A DNA stretch of 64,000 nt from Eurosta solidaginis (GCF_040869045.1 NC_090320.1:147520941-147584940), one strand, 5' to 3'; positions 37,385-49,337 are shown, counted from the stretch's first letter. Numbers and translations are program-made. Notes: a model not told the origin generated them from the letters alone.

Positions 37385-37417
37385 GATATTTCGATTTCAA
37401 TTAGAAATCATCTTCAG
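37385..37417 (-). ncRNA. Hammerhead ribozyme motif 2
   Basis: The same core, in the second 164-bp unit of copy A. Together with motif 1 it would allow a dimeric fold within one transcript. Confidence 0.7.
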
Positions 37418-37645
37418 GGCTGTAAAAAATACATTTTTCTATAAAAACCATAAATGCACAAACATAATCTGACACTTACACTTGTGAATGCACCTTGTCG
37501 ACTAATTTAAAATTTCAATGCAGAACACAGAATATCATAAACAGAAACAAAGATGTATACAAATAATAAACAGTAATAATAAACAAAATATCTGCTAATA
37601 ACAACGTATATATTAACTTGTTGGACACCCTCAGCATTATTGTTG

Positions 37646-40085
37646 CTAACTTCTCTTCATTACCAAATGTCTGTATGCGTGAGCGATGTTGTCGGTGTCG
37701 CTCTTAAAATTCATGCGTATGTCATTAGGTGTATTGATAATATGTAGCATTTCGAGAGTGTACCGCTTGGAATATTGTTTTTCTTCTTGCAATATTGTAA
37801 CATTCTCTAAGTCCGGAGAGTGTCCCGTGGTCTTGCAATGTTGCGATAAAGCCGTTCTGTTGTCGTTAGAGTGGTCGCGATTTTTGATGTTCGATTTGTG
37901 AGCGGAAATCCTTGTCTTTAGTTTTGATTTAGTAGTACCCACATATACTTTGTTGCATACGTGGGACCCGTCGCCATTACATTTAATTTTGTATATTACG
38001 TCGGATTTCTCGTATTTTTCGATTTTGCTTTTTGTATTGCTGTATATTTGTTGTAGGGTATTTTTATACTGGAACGCGATTTGGAATTTTTCTTTGTCAT
38101 ACATGTTTGAATGTTTTATTCGGTTAGACAAACCAGGTACAAATACGGCAGTCTTATATATTTTCTTTATGTTTTGTTCTTTGTTTTTATTTGTAGCGTA
38201 AAATTGGTATAACAATTGATAAAGTGGATCGGAAACTCGTTGTTTTGAAGTATTTTTTTGATGATGCTTATATTTTTCGGGTGATATATTCTATCGCTGA
38301 TAGAGAGAACTCGCATGATAAAATTTTTGGCCGTGTTTATTATTATACTCCTATCATGTTTCGAGTTAAAATTTATTAACCTCCCGGAAGCCGTAGGCTT
38401 TTTATACCAGTCAAAGGTTAGGTGGTTGTTATTTCTTATTACTACCGTGTCCAGAAACGGCAACATTCCATTATTTTCCATCTCAGATGTGGATTTTATT
38501 GAGTTATGAAATGAGTTCAAGAGGCCCAGCATTTCTTCAACGGAATCGGTTTTCACAATAGCGAATAAATCGTCAATGTACTTTGTGAGCAGACGAGGTT
38601 TGTGCCGTGATTCTTCCTCAAATTTCAATAGTAATTCCTCCATTACTATATCGGCTATTACCGGTGATGCTGGTGATCCCATAGGCATACCCGATCGTTG
38701 TTCATAAACTTTGTTGTTGTACTTAAATTATCTGTTATCTTTTATACAGGAGCGTACAACACTCAAAAATAGCTCTTGGTTAAGGGTTGTGTGGGGTTTT
38801 ATTTGGTCCCATTTGGACGATATGATCTCTATGGCATGGTCTACTGGGATACTAGGAAACAGGGACATAGCATCAAACGATACCAGACTTTCATCATCAT
38901 AAATATATGTATTTTTAATCTTACACAAATTATACGACGGAGAATTAATGGACGAACATATAGGTCTAAGTGGAGTTCCTACTTTGTGGATCTTTGGTAG
39001 TCCATACAATCTGGGCGCATTGGCCGTTCTGTTCATTAGTTTATATTTTTCCTTTTTCATCTATCATTTGGTTTTTAAACAGTTTTTCTACGATCTCGTT
39101 ATTCCTATCTTGCAATTTATTAGTGGGATCACGTTTTAAAACACGGTATGAGGAAATATCGTTAACTAATGTTTGCAATTTTCTATCGTAATCGGATTTT
39201 TTGATTACAACTGTTACGTTTCCTTTGTCTGGATTGAGAACTAAGAGATGGTTATTTTGTTTGAAGAATTTCTTTGTCTTTTGTAAGGTATCTAAAATAT
39301 ATTTATCACGCACGCTAATGTTTGTTCTATTGAGGTGGTCCCGTATTAATGTAGTCAAATTGTTCGCCTCAATCTCTTGTTGCTCTTTATCTTTGATCGT
39401 CTGTATAAAGTCTTCGCCGTCTGCGATAAGTTTAAATAAGGGAAATTCTTTATTGGTTGTTGGTAGAGAGAATTTCGGTCCCAGGGAGAGAATCCACTGT
39501 ACATCCGTCGGTATACTAATATTTGTGGTATTGTGAAACCACTCGGGTACAATTTGTATATTAAGTAATTGGAATTGTTTGTCTTTGAGCCTCTCAAATT
39601 TGTTTATTTGTATATTTCTAATTTTGGCTCAAAGGTTTTGAGACAATACTCTTTCACTATCGAAAAATACCTTAGAATCCTTCGCGTTAAGCTTTATTTG
39701 TAATCTATTGTTTAATTTATTTACCTCTTCCTTTTTGTTTTTGTAGATCATGCTTAAATTTAATAATAAGATTTATTAGTTTTTTCTGCACAGTAGCCAA
39801 GTACGTTTCTATTGAGTTGGTGATCTTCTCTGATATCTTTCCATTGTTGGTGTTGCATTTTAAAGTGTACGAGATGTTCTTAGTAGCATTGCTAATGAAG
39901 TTGGGTATGACACCACTTTTTCTGCATCCCACTAGAAACTTTATGGATTTAGACAGCTTTGTGAGTTATTGTGTATTTTGGCGATAACGTTTTGTACACT
40001 TGCTGGTTTCTATGTCATGTTTATCTTTAACACGTCTGTAAATGTTTACTGTGTTTTTGTTGTTACGGTGTGCTCTCCGTTCCAT
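37646..40085 (-). pseudogene. Penelope-like RT/GIY-YIG ORF, copy A (broken)
   Basis: The ORF would begin at ATG 40085 (MERRAH) and end at 37646. Recognisable in order: an N-terminal region; the Penelope RT blocks GLPKIHK, PLRPICSSINSPSY, SFDAMSLFPSIP, MPMGSPASP, catalytic TKYIDDLFAI (near 38580) and PFLDTVV; then the GIY-YIG endonuclease with IYKIKC, KVYVGTT, LKTRISAH and a CysCys/HisHis set. It is inactivated by an in-frame TAA at 39966-39968, frameshifts near 39700-39600, 39357 and 39050, an in-frame TAA at 38728-38730, and a 4-nt deletion near 38205 relative to copies B and C. Confidence 0.9.
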
Positions 40086-40087
40086 AA

Positions 40088-40370
40088 TTGATGTGGTTTT
40101 TATTTTTATTTTCGGCCTTTCAAAAGTTATATCAAGAAGAATTTCCGAGCTCTAGGCCACATATATATATTAGTAATAAAAATGCAATTGATTATACCAT
40201 ATATGTTGTATTTATTTATTTTGTCGATATTTCGATTTCAATTAGAAATCATCTTCAGGGCTGTAAAAAATACATTTTTCTATAAAAACCATAAATGCAC
40301 AAACATAATCGGACACTTACACTTGTGAATGCACCTTGTCGACTGAATTAAAATTTCAATGCAGAACACA
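40088..40370 (-). repeat. Penelope 3' region / pseudo-LTR between copies A and B
   Basis: Repeats the 37091-37300 region: the TTTTTATTTTTATTTTCGGCC terminus, a CCGAGCTCTAGGCCACA box and the hammerhead unit. It is the 3' end of B and lies directly before the start codon of A, so any promoter for A would lie here. Confidence 0.8.
40226..40258 (-). ncRNA. Hammerhead ribozyme motif 3
   Basis: The same core as motif 1, as a single copy in the A/B pseudo-LTR. The predicted cut is between 40226 and 40225, upstream of the copy A ORF. Confidence 0.7.
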
Positions 40371-40486
40371 GAATATCATAAACAGAAACAAAGATGTATA
40401 CAAATAATAAACAGTAATAATAAACAAAATATCTGCTAACAACAACGTATATATTAACTTGTTGGACACCCTCAGCATTATTGTTG

Positions 40487-41426
40487 CTAACTTCTCTTCA
40501 TTACCAAATGTCTGTATGCGTGAGCGATGTTGTCGGTGTCGCTCTTAAAATTCATGCGTATGTCATTAGGTGTATTGATAATATGTAGCATTTCGAGAGT
40601 GTACCGCTTGGAATATTGTTTTTCTTCTTGCAATATTGTAACATTCTCTAAGTTCGGAGAGTGTCCCGTGGTCTTGCAATGTTGCGATAAAGCCGTTCTG
40701 TTGTCGTTAGAGTGGTCGCGATTTTTGATGTTCGATTTGTGAGCGGAAATCCTTGTCTTTAGTTTTGATTTAGTAGTACCCACATATACTTTGTTGCATA
40801 CGTGGGACCCGTCGCCATTACATTTAATTTTGTATATTACGTCGGATTTCTCGTATTTTTCGATTTTGCTTTTTGTATTGCTGTATATATGTTTTAGGGT
40901 ATTTTTATACTGGAACGCGATTTGGAATTTTTCTTTGTCATATATGTTTGAATGTTTTATTCGGTTAGGCAAACCAGGTGCAAATACGGCAGTCTTATAT
41001 ATTTTCTTTATGTTTTGTTCTTTGTTTTTATTCATAGCGTAAAATTGGTGGATATAACCATTGATAAGTTGGATCGGAAACTCGTTGTTTTGAAGTATTT
41101 TTTTGATGATGCTTATATTTTTCGGGTGATATATTCTATCGCTGATAGAGAGAACTCACCTGATAAAATTTTTGGCCGTGTTTATTATTATACTCCTATC
41201 ATGTTTCGAGTTAAAATTTATTAACCTTCCGGAAGCCGTAGGCTTTTTATACCAGTCAAAGGTTAGGTGGTTGTTATTTCTTATTACTACCGTGTCCAGA
41301 AACGGCGACATTTCATTATTTTCCATCTCAGATGTGAATTTTATTGAGTTATGAAATGAGTTCAAGAGGCCCAGCATTTCTTCAACGGAATCGGTTTTCA
41401 CAACAGCGAATTAATCGTCAACGTAC
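40487..41426 (-). pseudogene. Penelope-like ORF, copy B, 5'-truncated
   Basis: Begins inside the RT catalytic block (VDD) at 41426 and runs to 40487 in one frame. It has in-frame stops at 41411-41413 (directly after the DD) and 41154-41156 (TGA where copy C has CGA). The GIY-YIG nuclease part (last 180 codons or so) is open. The palm and everything upstream are missing, so no RT can be made. Confidence 0.88.
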
Positions 41427-42427
41427 TGGAGGAATTACTATTGAAAGTTGAGGAAGAATCACGGCACAAACCTCGTCTGCTCACAAAGTACGTTGACGAT
41501 TTATTCGCTATTTTGAAAACCGATTCCGTTGAAGAAATGCTGGGCCTCTTGAACTCATTTCATAACTCAATAAAATTCACATCTGAGATGGAAAATAATG
41601 GAATGTTGCCGTTTCTGGACACGGTATTAATAAGAAATAACAACCACCTAACCTTTGACTGGTATAAAAAGCCTACGGCTTCCGGGAGGTTAATAAATTT
41701 TAACTCGAAACATGATAGGAGTATAATAATAAACACCGCCAAAAATTTTATCAGGCGAGTTCTCTCTATCAGCGATAGAATATATCACCCGAAAAATATA
41801 AGCATCATCAAAAAAATACTTCAAAACAACGAGTTTCCGATCCACCTTATCAATGGTTATATCCACCAATTTTACGCTACGAATAAAAACAAAGAACAAA
41901 ACATAAAGAAAATATATAAGACTGCCGTATTTGTACCTGGTTTGTCTAACCGAATAAAACATTCAAGCATGTATGACAAAGAAAAATTCCAAATCGCGTT
42001 CCAGTATAAAAATACCCTACAACAAATATACAGCAATACAAAAAGCAAAATCGAAAAATTCGAGAAATCCGACGTAATATACAAAATTAAATGTAATGGC
42101 GACGGGTCCCACGTATGCAACAAAGTATATGTGGGTACTACTAAATCAAAACTAAAGACAAGGATTTCCGCTCACAAATCGAACATCAAAAATCGCGACC
42201 ACTCTAACGACAACAGAACGGCTTTATCGCAACATTGCAAGACCACGGGACACTCTCCGGACTTAGAGAATGTTACAATATTGCAAGAAGAAAAACAATA
42301 TTCCAAGCGGTACACTCTCGAAATGCTACATATTATCAATACACCTAATGACATACGCATGAATTTTAAGAGCGACACCGACAACATCGCTCACGCATAC
42401 AGACATTTGGTAATGAAGAGAAGTTAG
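41427..42427 (+). pseudogene. Penelope-like ORF, copy C, 5'-truncated but open
   Basis: An open frame from about 41430 (first Met codon 41441) to 42427, without breaks, covering the last third of the protein: TKYVDDLFAI, PFLDTVL, WYKKPTASGR, then the complete GIY-YIG endonuclease (IYKIKC, KVYVGTT, LKTRISAH, HCKTTGH, LEMLHIINT). The RT fingers and the GLPKIHK block are absent, so it cannot be a working RT, but it could encode an intact nuclease domain if transcribed. It starts 61 bp further upstream in the element than copy B does. Confidence 0.88.
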
Positions 42428-42655
42428 CAACAATAATGCTGAGGGTGTCCAACAAGTTAATATATACGTTGCTATTAGCAGATATTTTGTTTATTATTAC
42501 TGTTTATTATTTGTATACATCTTTGTTTCTGTTTATGATATTCTGTGTTCTGCATTGAAATTTTAAATTAGTCGACAAGGTGCATTCGCAAGTGTAAGTG
42601 TCAGATTATGTTTGTGCATATATGGTTTTTATAGAAAAATGTATTTTTTACAGCC

Positions 42656-42688
42656 CTGAAGATGATTTCTAATTGAAATCGAAATATC
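42656..42688 (+). ncRNA. Hammerhead ribozyme motif 4
   Basis: CUGAAGA, stem II GAUUUC/GAAAUC, GAAA, AUAUC in the first repeat unit of copy C. The predicted cut is after 42688. Confidence 0.7.
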
Positions 42689-42823
42689 GACAAAAATAAA
42701 TAAATACAACATATATGCATTGAAATTTTAAATTAGTCGACAAGGTGCATTCACAAGTGTAAGTGTCAGATTATATGTTTGTGCATTTATGGTTTTTATA
42801 GAAAAAATGTATTTTTTACAGCC

Positions 42824-42856
42824 CTGAAGATGATTTCTAATTGAAATCGAAATATC
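42824..42856 (+). ncRNA. Hammerhead ribozyme motif 5
   Basis: The same core in the second repeat unit of copy C, 168 bp downstream of motif 4. The predicted cut is after 42856. Confidence 0.7.
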
Positions 42857-42956
42857 GACAAAATAAATAAAATACAACATATATGGTATAATCAATTGCA
42901 TTTTTATTACTAATATATATATGTGTGGCCTAGAGCTCGGAAATTCTTCTTGTTAT

Positions 42957-45900
42957 AAATGTTCAAAATTAGAAAAACAATTGGTGTTCTGAGTAACGTT
43001 TAAAAAGTTCAGGAGTTCCGGAAAGGAGAAAAAAGTTCTGCAAATTTAGGCCCAATATTCACATTTTTTCAAAAGTCAAATTTTTTAAAAAATGTTCAAA
43101 ATTAAAAAAAATTGGTGTTCTGAGTAACGTTTAAAAAGTTCTGGAGCTCCTGAAAAGGAGAAGAAAAGTTCTGCAAATTTAGGCCCAATATTCACATTTT
43201 TTCAAAAGTCAAATTTTTTTAAAAATATTCAATATTAAAAAAAAATAGGTGTTCTGAGTAGCTTTTAAAAAGTTATAGAGTTCCTGAAAAGGAGAAAAAA
43301 AGTTCTGCAAATTTACGCCCAATATTCACTATTCACATTTTTCAAAAAGGCAAATTTTTTAAAAAATGTTCAAAATTAAAAAAAAAATTGGTGTTCTGAG
43401 TAACGTTTAAAAAGTTCTGAAGTTATTGAAAAGGAGAAAAAAATTCTGCAAATTTAGGCCAAATATTCACATTTTTTAAAAGTAAAATTTTTTAAAAATG
43501 TTCAAAATCAAAAAAAAAATTGGTGTTCTGAGTAGCTTTTAAAAAGTTCTGGAGTTCCTGAAAAAGAGAAAAAAGTTCTGCAAATTTAGGCCCAATATTC
43601 ACATTTTTTAAAAGTAAAATTTTTTAAAAATGTTCAAAATCAAAAAAAAAATTGGGGTTCTGAGTAGCTTTTAAAAAGTTCTGGAGTTCCTGAAAAGGAG
43701 AAAAAAAGTTCTGCAAATTTAGGCCCAATATTCAAATTTTTTCAAAAGTAAAATTTTTTTAAAAAATTTCGAAATCAAAAAAAAATTTGTGTTTTGAGTA
43801 GCTTTTAAAAAGTTCTGGAGTTCCTGAAAAGGAGAAAAAAAGTTCTGCAAATTTACGCCCAATATTCACTATTCACATTTTTCCAAAAGTCAAATTTTTA
43901 AAAAAATTTTCAAAATTAAAAAAAACAATTGTTGTTCTGAGTAACGTTTAAAAAGTTCTGGAGTTCCTGAAAAGGAGAAAAAAATTCTGCAAATTTAGGC
44001 CCAATATTCACATGTTTTCAAAAGTCAAATTTTTTAAAAAATGTTCAAAATCAAAAAAAAAATTGGGGTTCTGAGTAGCTTTTAAAAAGTTCTGGAGTTC
44101 CTGAAAAGGAGAAAAAAAGTTCTGTAAATTTACGCCCAATATTCACTATTCACATTTTTCAAAAAGGCAAATTTTTTAAAAAATGTTCAAAATTAAAAAA
44201 ACAATTGGTGTTCTGAGTAACGTTTGGAAAGTTCTGGAGTTCCTGAAAAGGAGAAAAAAGTTCTGCAAATTTAGGCCCAATATTCACATTTTTTTAAAAG
44301 TAAAATTTTTTAAAAAATGTTCAAAATCAAAAAAAAAAATTAGTGTTCTGAGTAGCTTTTAAAAGGTTCTGGAGTTCCTGAAAAGGAGAAAAAATGTCTG
44401 CATATTTACGCCCAATATTCACTATTCACATTTTTCCAAAAGTCAAATTTTTTAAAAAATGTTCAAATAAAAAAAAAAAATTATGTTCTGAGTAGCTTTT
44501 AAAAAGTTCTGGAGTTCCTGAAAAGGAAAAAAAAGTTCTGCAAATTTACGCACAATATTCACTGTTCACATTTTTCCAAAAGTCCAATTTTTTAAAAAAT
44601 GTTCGAAATTAAAAAAAACAATTGGTGTTCTGAGTAACGTTTAAAAAGTTCTGGAGTTCCTGAAAAGGAGAAAAAAGTTCTTCAAATTTAGGCCCAATAC
44701 TCAAATTTTTTCAAAAGTAAAATTTTTTTTAAAATTTTTTGAAATCGAAAAAAATTTTTGTTTTGAGTAGCTTTTAAAAAGTTCTGGAGTTCCTGAAAAG
44801 GAGAAAAAAAGTTCTGCAAGTTTACGCGCAATATTCACTATTCACATTTTTCTAAGTCAAATTTTTTAAAAAATGTTCAAAATTAAAAAAAAATTGGTGT
44901 TCTGAGCAGCTTCTAAAAATTTCTAGAGTTCCTGAATAGGAGAAAAAAAGTTCTGCAAATTTAGGCCGAATATTCAAATTTTTTCAAAAGTAAAATTTTT
45001 TTAAAAAATTTCGAAATCGAAAAAAATTTGTGTTTTGAGTAGCTTTTAAAAAGTTCTGGAGTTCCTGAAAAGGAGAAAAAAAGTTCTGCAAGTTTACGCG
45101 CAATATTCACTATTCACATTTTTCTAAAAGTCAAATTTTTTAAAAAATGTTCAAAATTAAAAAAAAACAATTGGTGTTCTGAGTAACGTTTAAAAAGTTC
45201 TGAAGTTCTTGAAAAGGAGAAAAAAGTTCTGCAAATTTAGGCCTAATATTCAAATTTTTCAAAAGTAAAATTATTTTAAAAAATTTAGAAATCGAAAAAA
45301 AATTGTGTTTTGAGTAGCTTTTAAAAAGTTCTGGAGTTCCTGAAAAGGAGAAAAAAGTTCTGCAAATTTAGGCCGAATATTCAAATTTTTTCAAAAGTAA
45401 AATTTTTTTAAAAAATTTCGAAATCGAAAAAAATTTGCGTTTTGAGTAGCTTTTAAAAAGTTCTGGAGTTCCTGAAAAGGAGAAAAAAAGTTCTGCAAAT
45501 TTAGGCCCAATATTCAATTTTTTCAAAAGTCAAATTTTTTTAAAAATGTTCAAAATTAAAAAAAAATTGGTGTTCTGAGTAGCTTTTAAAAAGTTCTGGA
45601 GTTCCTGAAAAGGAGAAAAAAAGTTCTGCAAATTTACGCCCAATATTCACTATTCACATTTTTCCAAAAGTCAAATTTTTTAAAAAATGTTCAAAATTAG
45701 AAAAACAATTGGTGTTCTGAGTAACGTTTAAAAAGTTCTGGAGTTCCTGAAAAGGAGAAAAAAAGTTCTGCAAATTTAGGCCCAATATTCACATTTTTTC
45801 AAAAGTCAAATTTTTAAAAAAATGTTCAAAATTAAAAAAAAATTGGTTTCCTGAGTAGCTTTTAAAAATTTCGGGAGTTCCTGAAAAGGAGAAAAAAAGT

Positions 45901-48900
45901 TCTGCAAATTTAGGCCAGATATTCAAATTTTTTTATAAGTAAAATTTTTTTAAAATGTTCAAACCAAAAAAAAAATTGTGTTCTGAGTAGCTTTTAAAAA
46001 GTTCTGGAGTTCCTGAAAAGGAGAAAAAAGTTCTGCAAATTTACGCCCAATATTCACTATTCACATATTTCCAAAAGTCAAATTTTTAACAAGATGTTCA
46101 AAACTAAAAAAACAATTGGTGTCCTGAGTAACGTTTAAAAAGTCCTGGAGTTCCTGAAAAGGAGAAAAAAGTTCTGCAAATTTAGGCCCAATATTCACAT
46201 TTTTTAAAAGTAAAATTTTTTAAAAATGTTCAAAATCAAAAAAAAAAAAAATTGGTGTTCTCAGTTGCTTTTAAAAAGTTCTGGAGTTCCTGAAAAGGAG
46301 AAAAAAAGTTCTGCAAATTTACGCCCAATATTCACTATTCACATTTTTCAAAAAGGCAAATTTTTTAAAAAATGTTCAAAATTAAAAAAAAAAAATTGGT
46401 GTTCTGAGTAACGTTTAAAAAGTTCTGAAGTTCCTGAAAAGGAAAAAAAATTCTGTAAATTTAGGCCCAATATTCACATTTTTTCAAAAGTAAAATTTTT
46501 TAAAAAATGTTCAAAATCGAAAAAAAAATTGGTGTTCTGAGTAACTTCTGGAGTTCCTGAAAAGGAGAAAAAAGTTTTGCAAGTTTACGCGCAATATTCA
46601 CTATTCACATTTTTCTAAAAGTAAAATTTTTTAAAAAATTTTCAAAATTAAAAAAAAATTGGTGTTCTGAGTAGCTTCTAAAAATTTCTGGAGTTCCTGA
46701 ATAGGAGAAAAAAGTTCTGCAAATTTAGGCCCAATATTCACATTTTTTCAAAAGTCAAATTTTTTAAAAAATGTTCAAAATTAAAAAAAATTGGTGTTCT
46801 GAGTAGCTTTTAAAAAGTTCTGGAGTTCCTGAAAAGGAGACAAAAGTTCTGCAAATTTACGCCCAATATTCACATTTTTTCAAAAGTAAATTTTTTAAAA
46901 AATGTTCAAAATTAAAAACAAATTTGTGTTCTGAGTAGCTTTTAAAAAGTTCTGAAGTTCCTGAAAAGGAGAAAAAAATTCTGCAAATTAAGCCAGATAT
47001 TCACATTTTTTTAAAAGTCAAATTTTTTAAAAAATGTTCAAAATTAAAAAAAAACAATTGGTGTTATGAGTAATGTTTGGAAAGTTCTGGAGTTCCTGAA
47101 AAGGAGAAAAAAGTTCTGCAAATTTAGGCCCAATATTCACATTTTTTCAAAAGTAAATTTTTTAAAAAATGTTCAAAATTAAAAACAAATTTGTGTTCTG
47201 AGTAGCTTTTAAAAAGTTCTGAAGTTCCTGAAAAGGAGAAAAAAATTCTGCAAATTAAGCCAGAATTCACATTTTTTTAAAAGTAAAATTTTTTAAAAAA
47301 TGTTCAAAATCAAAAAAAAATTGGTGTTCTGAGTAGCTTTTAAAAAGTTCTGGAGTTCCTGAAAAGGAGAAAAAATTCTGCAAATTAAGCCAGATATTCA
47401 CATTCTTTTAAAAGTAACATTTTTTTAAAAATGTTCTAAATCAAAAAAAAATTAGTGTTCTGAGTAGCTTTTAAAAGGTTCTGGAGTTCCTGAAAAGGAG
47501 AAAAAATGTCTGCAAATTTACGCCCAATATTCACTATTCACATTTTTCCAAAAGTCAAATTTTTTAAAAAATATTCAAAATTAAAAAAAACAATTGGTGT
47601 TCTGAGTAACGTTTGGAAAGTTCTGGAGTTCCTGAAAAGGAGAAAAAAAGTTCTGCAAATTTAGGCCCAATATTCACATTCCTCAAATTAGGCCCAATAT
47701 TCACATTTTTTCAAAAGTCAAATTTTTTAGAAAATGTTCAAAATCGAAAAAAAATTAGTGTTCTGAGTAGATTTTAAAAAGTTCTGGAGTTCCTGAAAAG
47801 GAGAAAAAAGTTCTGCAAATTTAGGCCCAATATTCACATTTTTTAAAAGTAAAATTTTTTAAAAATGTTCAAAATCAAAAAAAAAATTGGTGTTCTGAGT
47901 AGCTTTTAAGAAGTTCTGGAGTTCCTGAAAAGGAGAAAAAAAGTTCTGCAAATTAGGCCCAATATTCACATTTTTTCAAAAGTCAAATTTTTAAAAAAAT
48001 GTTCAAAATTAAAAAAAACAATTGGTGTTCTGAGTAACGTTTGGAAAGTTCTGGAGTTCCTGAAAAGAAGAAAAAAAGTTCTGCAAATTTAGGCCCAATA
48101 TTCACATTTTTCAAAAGTCAAATTTTTTAAAAAATGTTCAAAATTAAAAAAAAATTGGTGTTCTGAGTAGCTTTTAAAAAGTTCTGGAGTTCCTGAAAAG
48201 GAAAAAAAATTCTGCAAATTAAGCCAGATATTCACATTTTTTTAAAAGTAAAATTTTTTAAAAAATGTTCAAAATCAAAAAAAAAAAAATTGGTGTTCTG
48301 AGTTGCTTTTAAAAAGTTCTGGAGTTCCTGAAAAGGAGAAAAAAAGTTCTGCAAATTTAGGCCCAATATTCACTATTCACATTTTTCAAAAAGGTAAATT
48401 AAAAAAAAATTGGTGTTCTGAGTAACGTTTAAAAAGTTCTAAAGTTCCTGAAAAGGAGAAAAAAATTCTGCAAATTTAGGCCCAATATTCACATTTTTTC
48501 AAAAGTAAAATTTTTTAAAAAATGTTCAAAATCGAAAAAAAATTGGTGTTCTGAGTAGCTCTTAAAAAGTTCTTGAGTTCCTGAAAAGGAGAAAAAAAGT
48601 TCTGCAAATTAGGCCCAATATTCACATTTTTTCAAAAGTCAAATTTTTTAAAAAATGTTCAAAATCGAAAAAAATTGGTGTTCTGAGTAGCTTTTAAGAA
48701 GTTCTGGAGTTATTGAAAAGGAGAAAAAAGTTCTACAAATTTAGGCCCAATATTCACATTTTTTAAAAGTAAAATTTTTTAAAAATGTTCAAAATAAAAA
48801 AAAAAATGGTGTTCTGAGTAGCTTTTAAAAAGTTCTGAAGTTCCTGAAAAGGAGAAAAAAGTTCTGCAAATTTAGGCCCAATATTCACTATTAACATTTT

Positions 48901-49017
48901 TCTAAAATTCAAATTTTTTAAAAAATGTTCAAAATTAAAAAAAAATTAGTGTTCTGAGTAGCTTTTAAAATGTTCTGGAGTTCCTGAATAGGAGAAATAA
49001 AGTTTACGCGCAATATT
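42957..49017. repeat. Satellite array, block 4
   Basis: The same family. It contains an abrupt mid-monomer join at 47680/47681 (TATTCACATT then CCTCAAATTAGG), the left breakpoint of the duplicated segment. About 45260-46560 resembles 19690-21000 (TTTAGAAATCGAAAA, AACAAGATGTTC, CTCAGTTGC variants). It ends in the ATATT target duplication 49013-49017. Confidence 0.92.
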
Positions 49018-49252
49018 TGTAGGGTTATATTTATATTCAACTTTAAATGTACCTACTTTAAATAAATTGAATTTTTTTGTTCTTGTTAATTTTTATTTTT
49101 CAATTGTAAAATATTGTCTTTCAAAAATTTTCATTCGGTTGAAATATTTAAAAACGTTTTGTAACATACTTTTAGGAGCGGTTAAATAAAAATATTTTAT
49201 AAAAATAAATAGTGCTTATTATTAAATAGTGATTTATATGTTATATACCACA
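49018..49252 (+). repeat. 5' LTR of gypsy copy 2
   Basis: 235 bp, with the same 6-bp duplication as the 5' LTR of copy 1. It is followed at 49254 by the TGGCGATCTAGCC primer binding site. Confidence 0.92.
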
Positions 49253-49328
49253 TTGGCGATCTAGCCAGCCAAACATAAAAACCGTCCTTCAAAAACAACG
49301 AATCAAATTTTAATTCTTGTATGCTGTA

Positions 49329-49337
49329 TGAAATAAT
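49329..49337. repeat. Target-site duplication of LOA-like element, left
   Basis: TGAAATAAT, repeated at 52478-52486. Copy 1 of gypsy has this sequence once (near 26555), which gives the empty site. Confidence 0.9.

Larger units (their letters stand above)
37193..37520 (-). repeat. 164-bp tandem repeat in the 3' region of Penelope copy A
   Basis: Two direct units, 37193-37356 and 37357-37520, nearly identical, each containing one hammerhead core on the minus strand. Copy B has a single unit at the equivalent place. Confidence 0.92.
42553..42885 (+). repeat. Tandem 165/168-bp repeat in the 3' region of Penelope copy C
   Basis: Two units, 42553-42717 and 42718-42885, the mirror image of the tandem pair in copy A, each with a hammerhead core on the plus strand. 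Confidence 0.9.
37085..42956. mobile_element. Composite Penelope-like element insertion (copies A, B, C)
   Basis: A 5.9-kb insert made of three related copies. Copy A (minus, 37085-40087) spans a whole but broken ORF and its 3' region. Copy B (minus, 40088-41426) is 5'-truncated and sits directly upstream of A, head to tail, so its 3' region acts as the pseudo-LTR of A. Copy C (plus, 41427-42956) is also 5'-truncated and joins B head to head. Reverse transcriptase plus a C-terminal GIY-YIG nuclease in one ORF is diagnostic of Penelope-like elements, and tandem or inverted truncated copies are typical of them. Confidence 0.92.

Noticed and set aside
37686..42387. Open frames opposite to the Penelope ORFs
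   Set aside because: They are antisense shadows of the RT/GIY-YIG sequence and recur identically in each copy.
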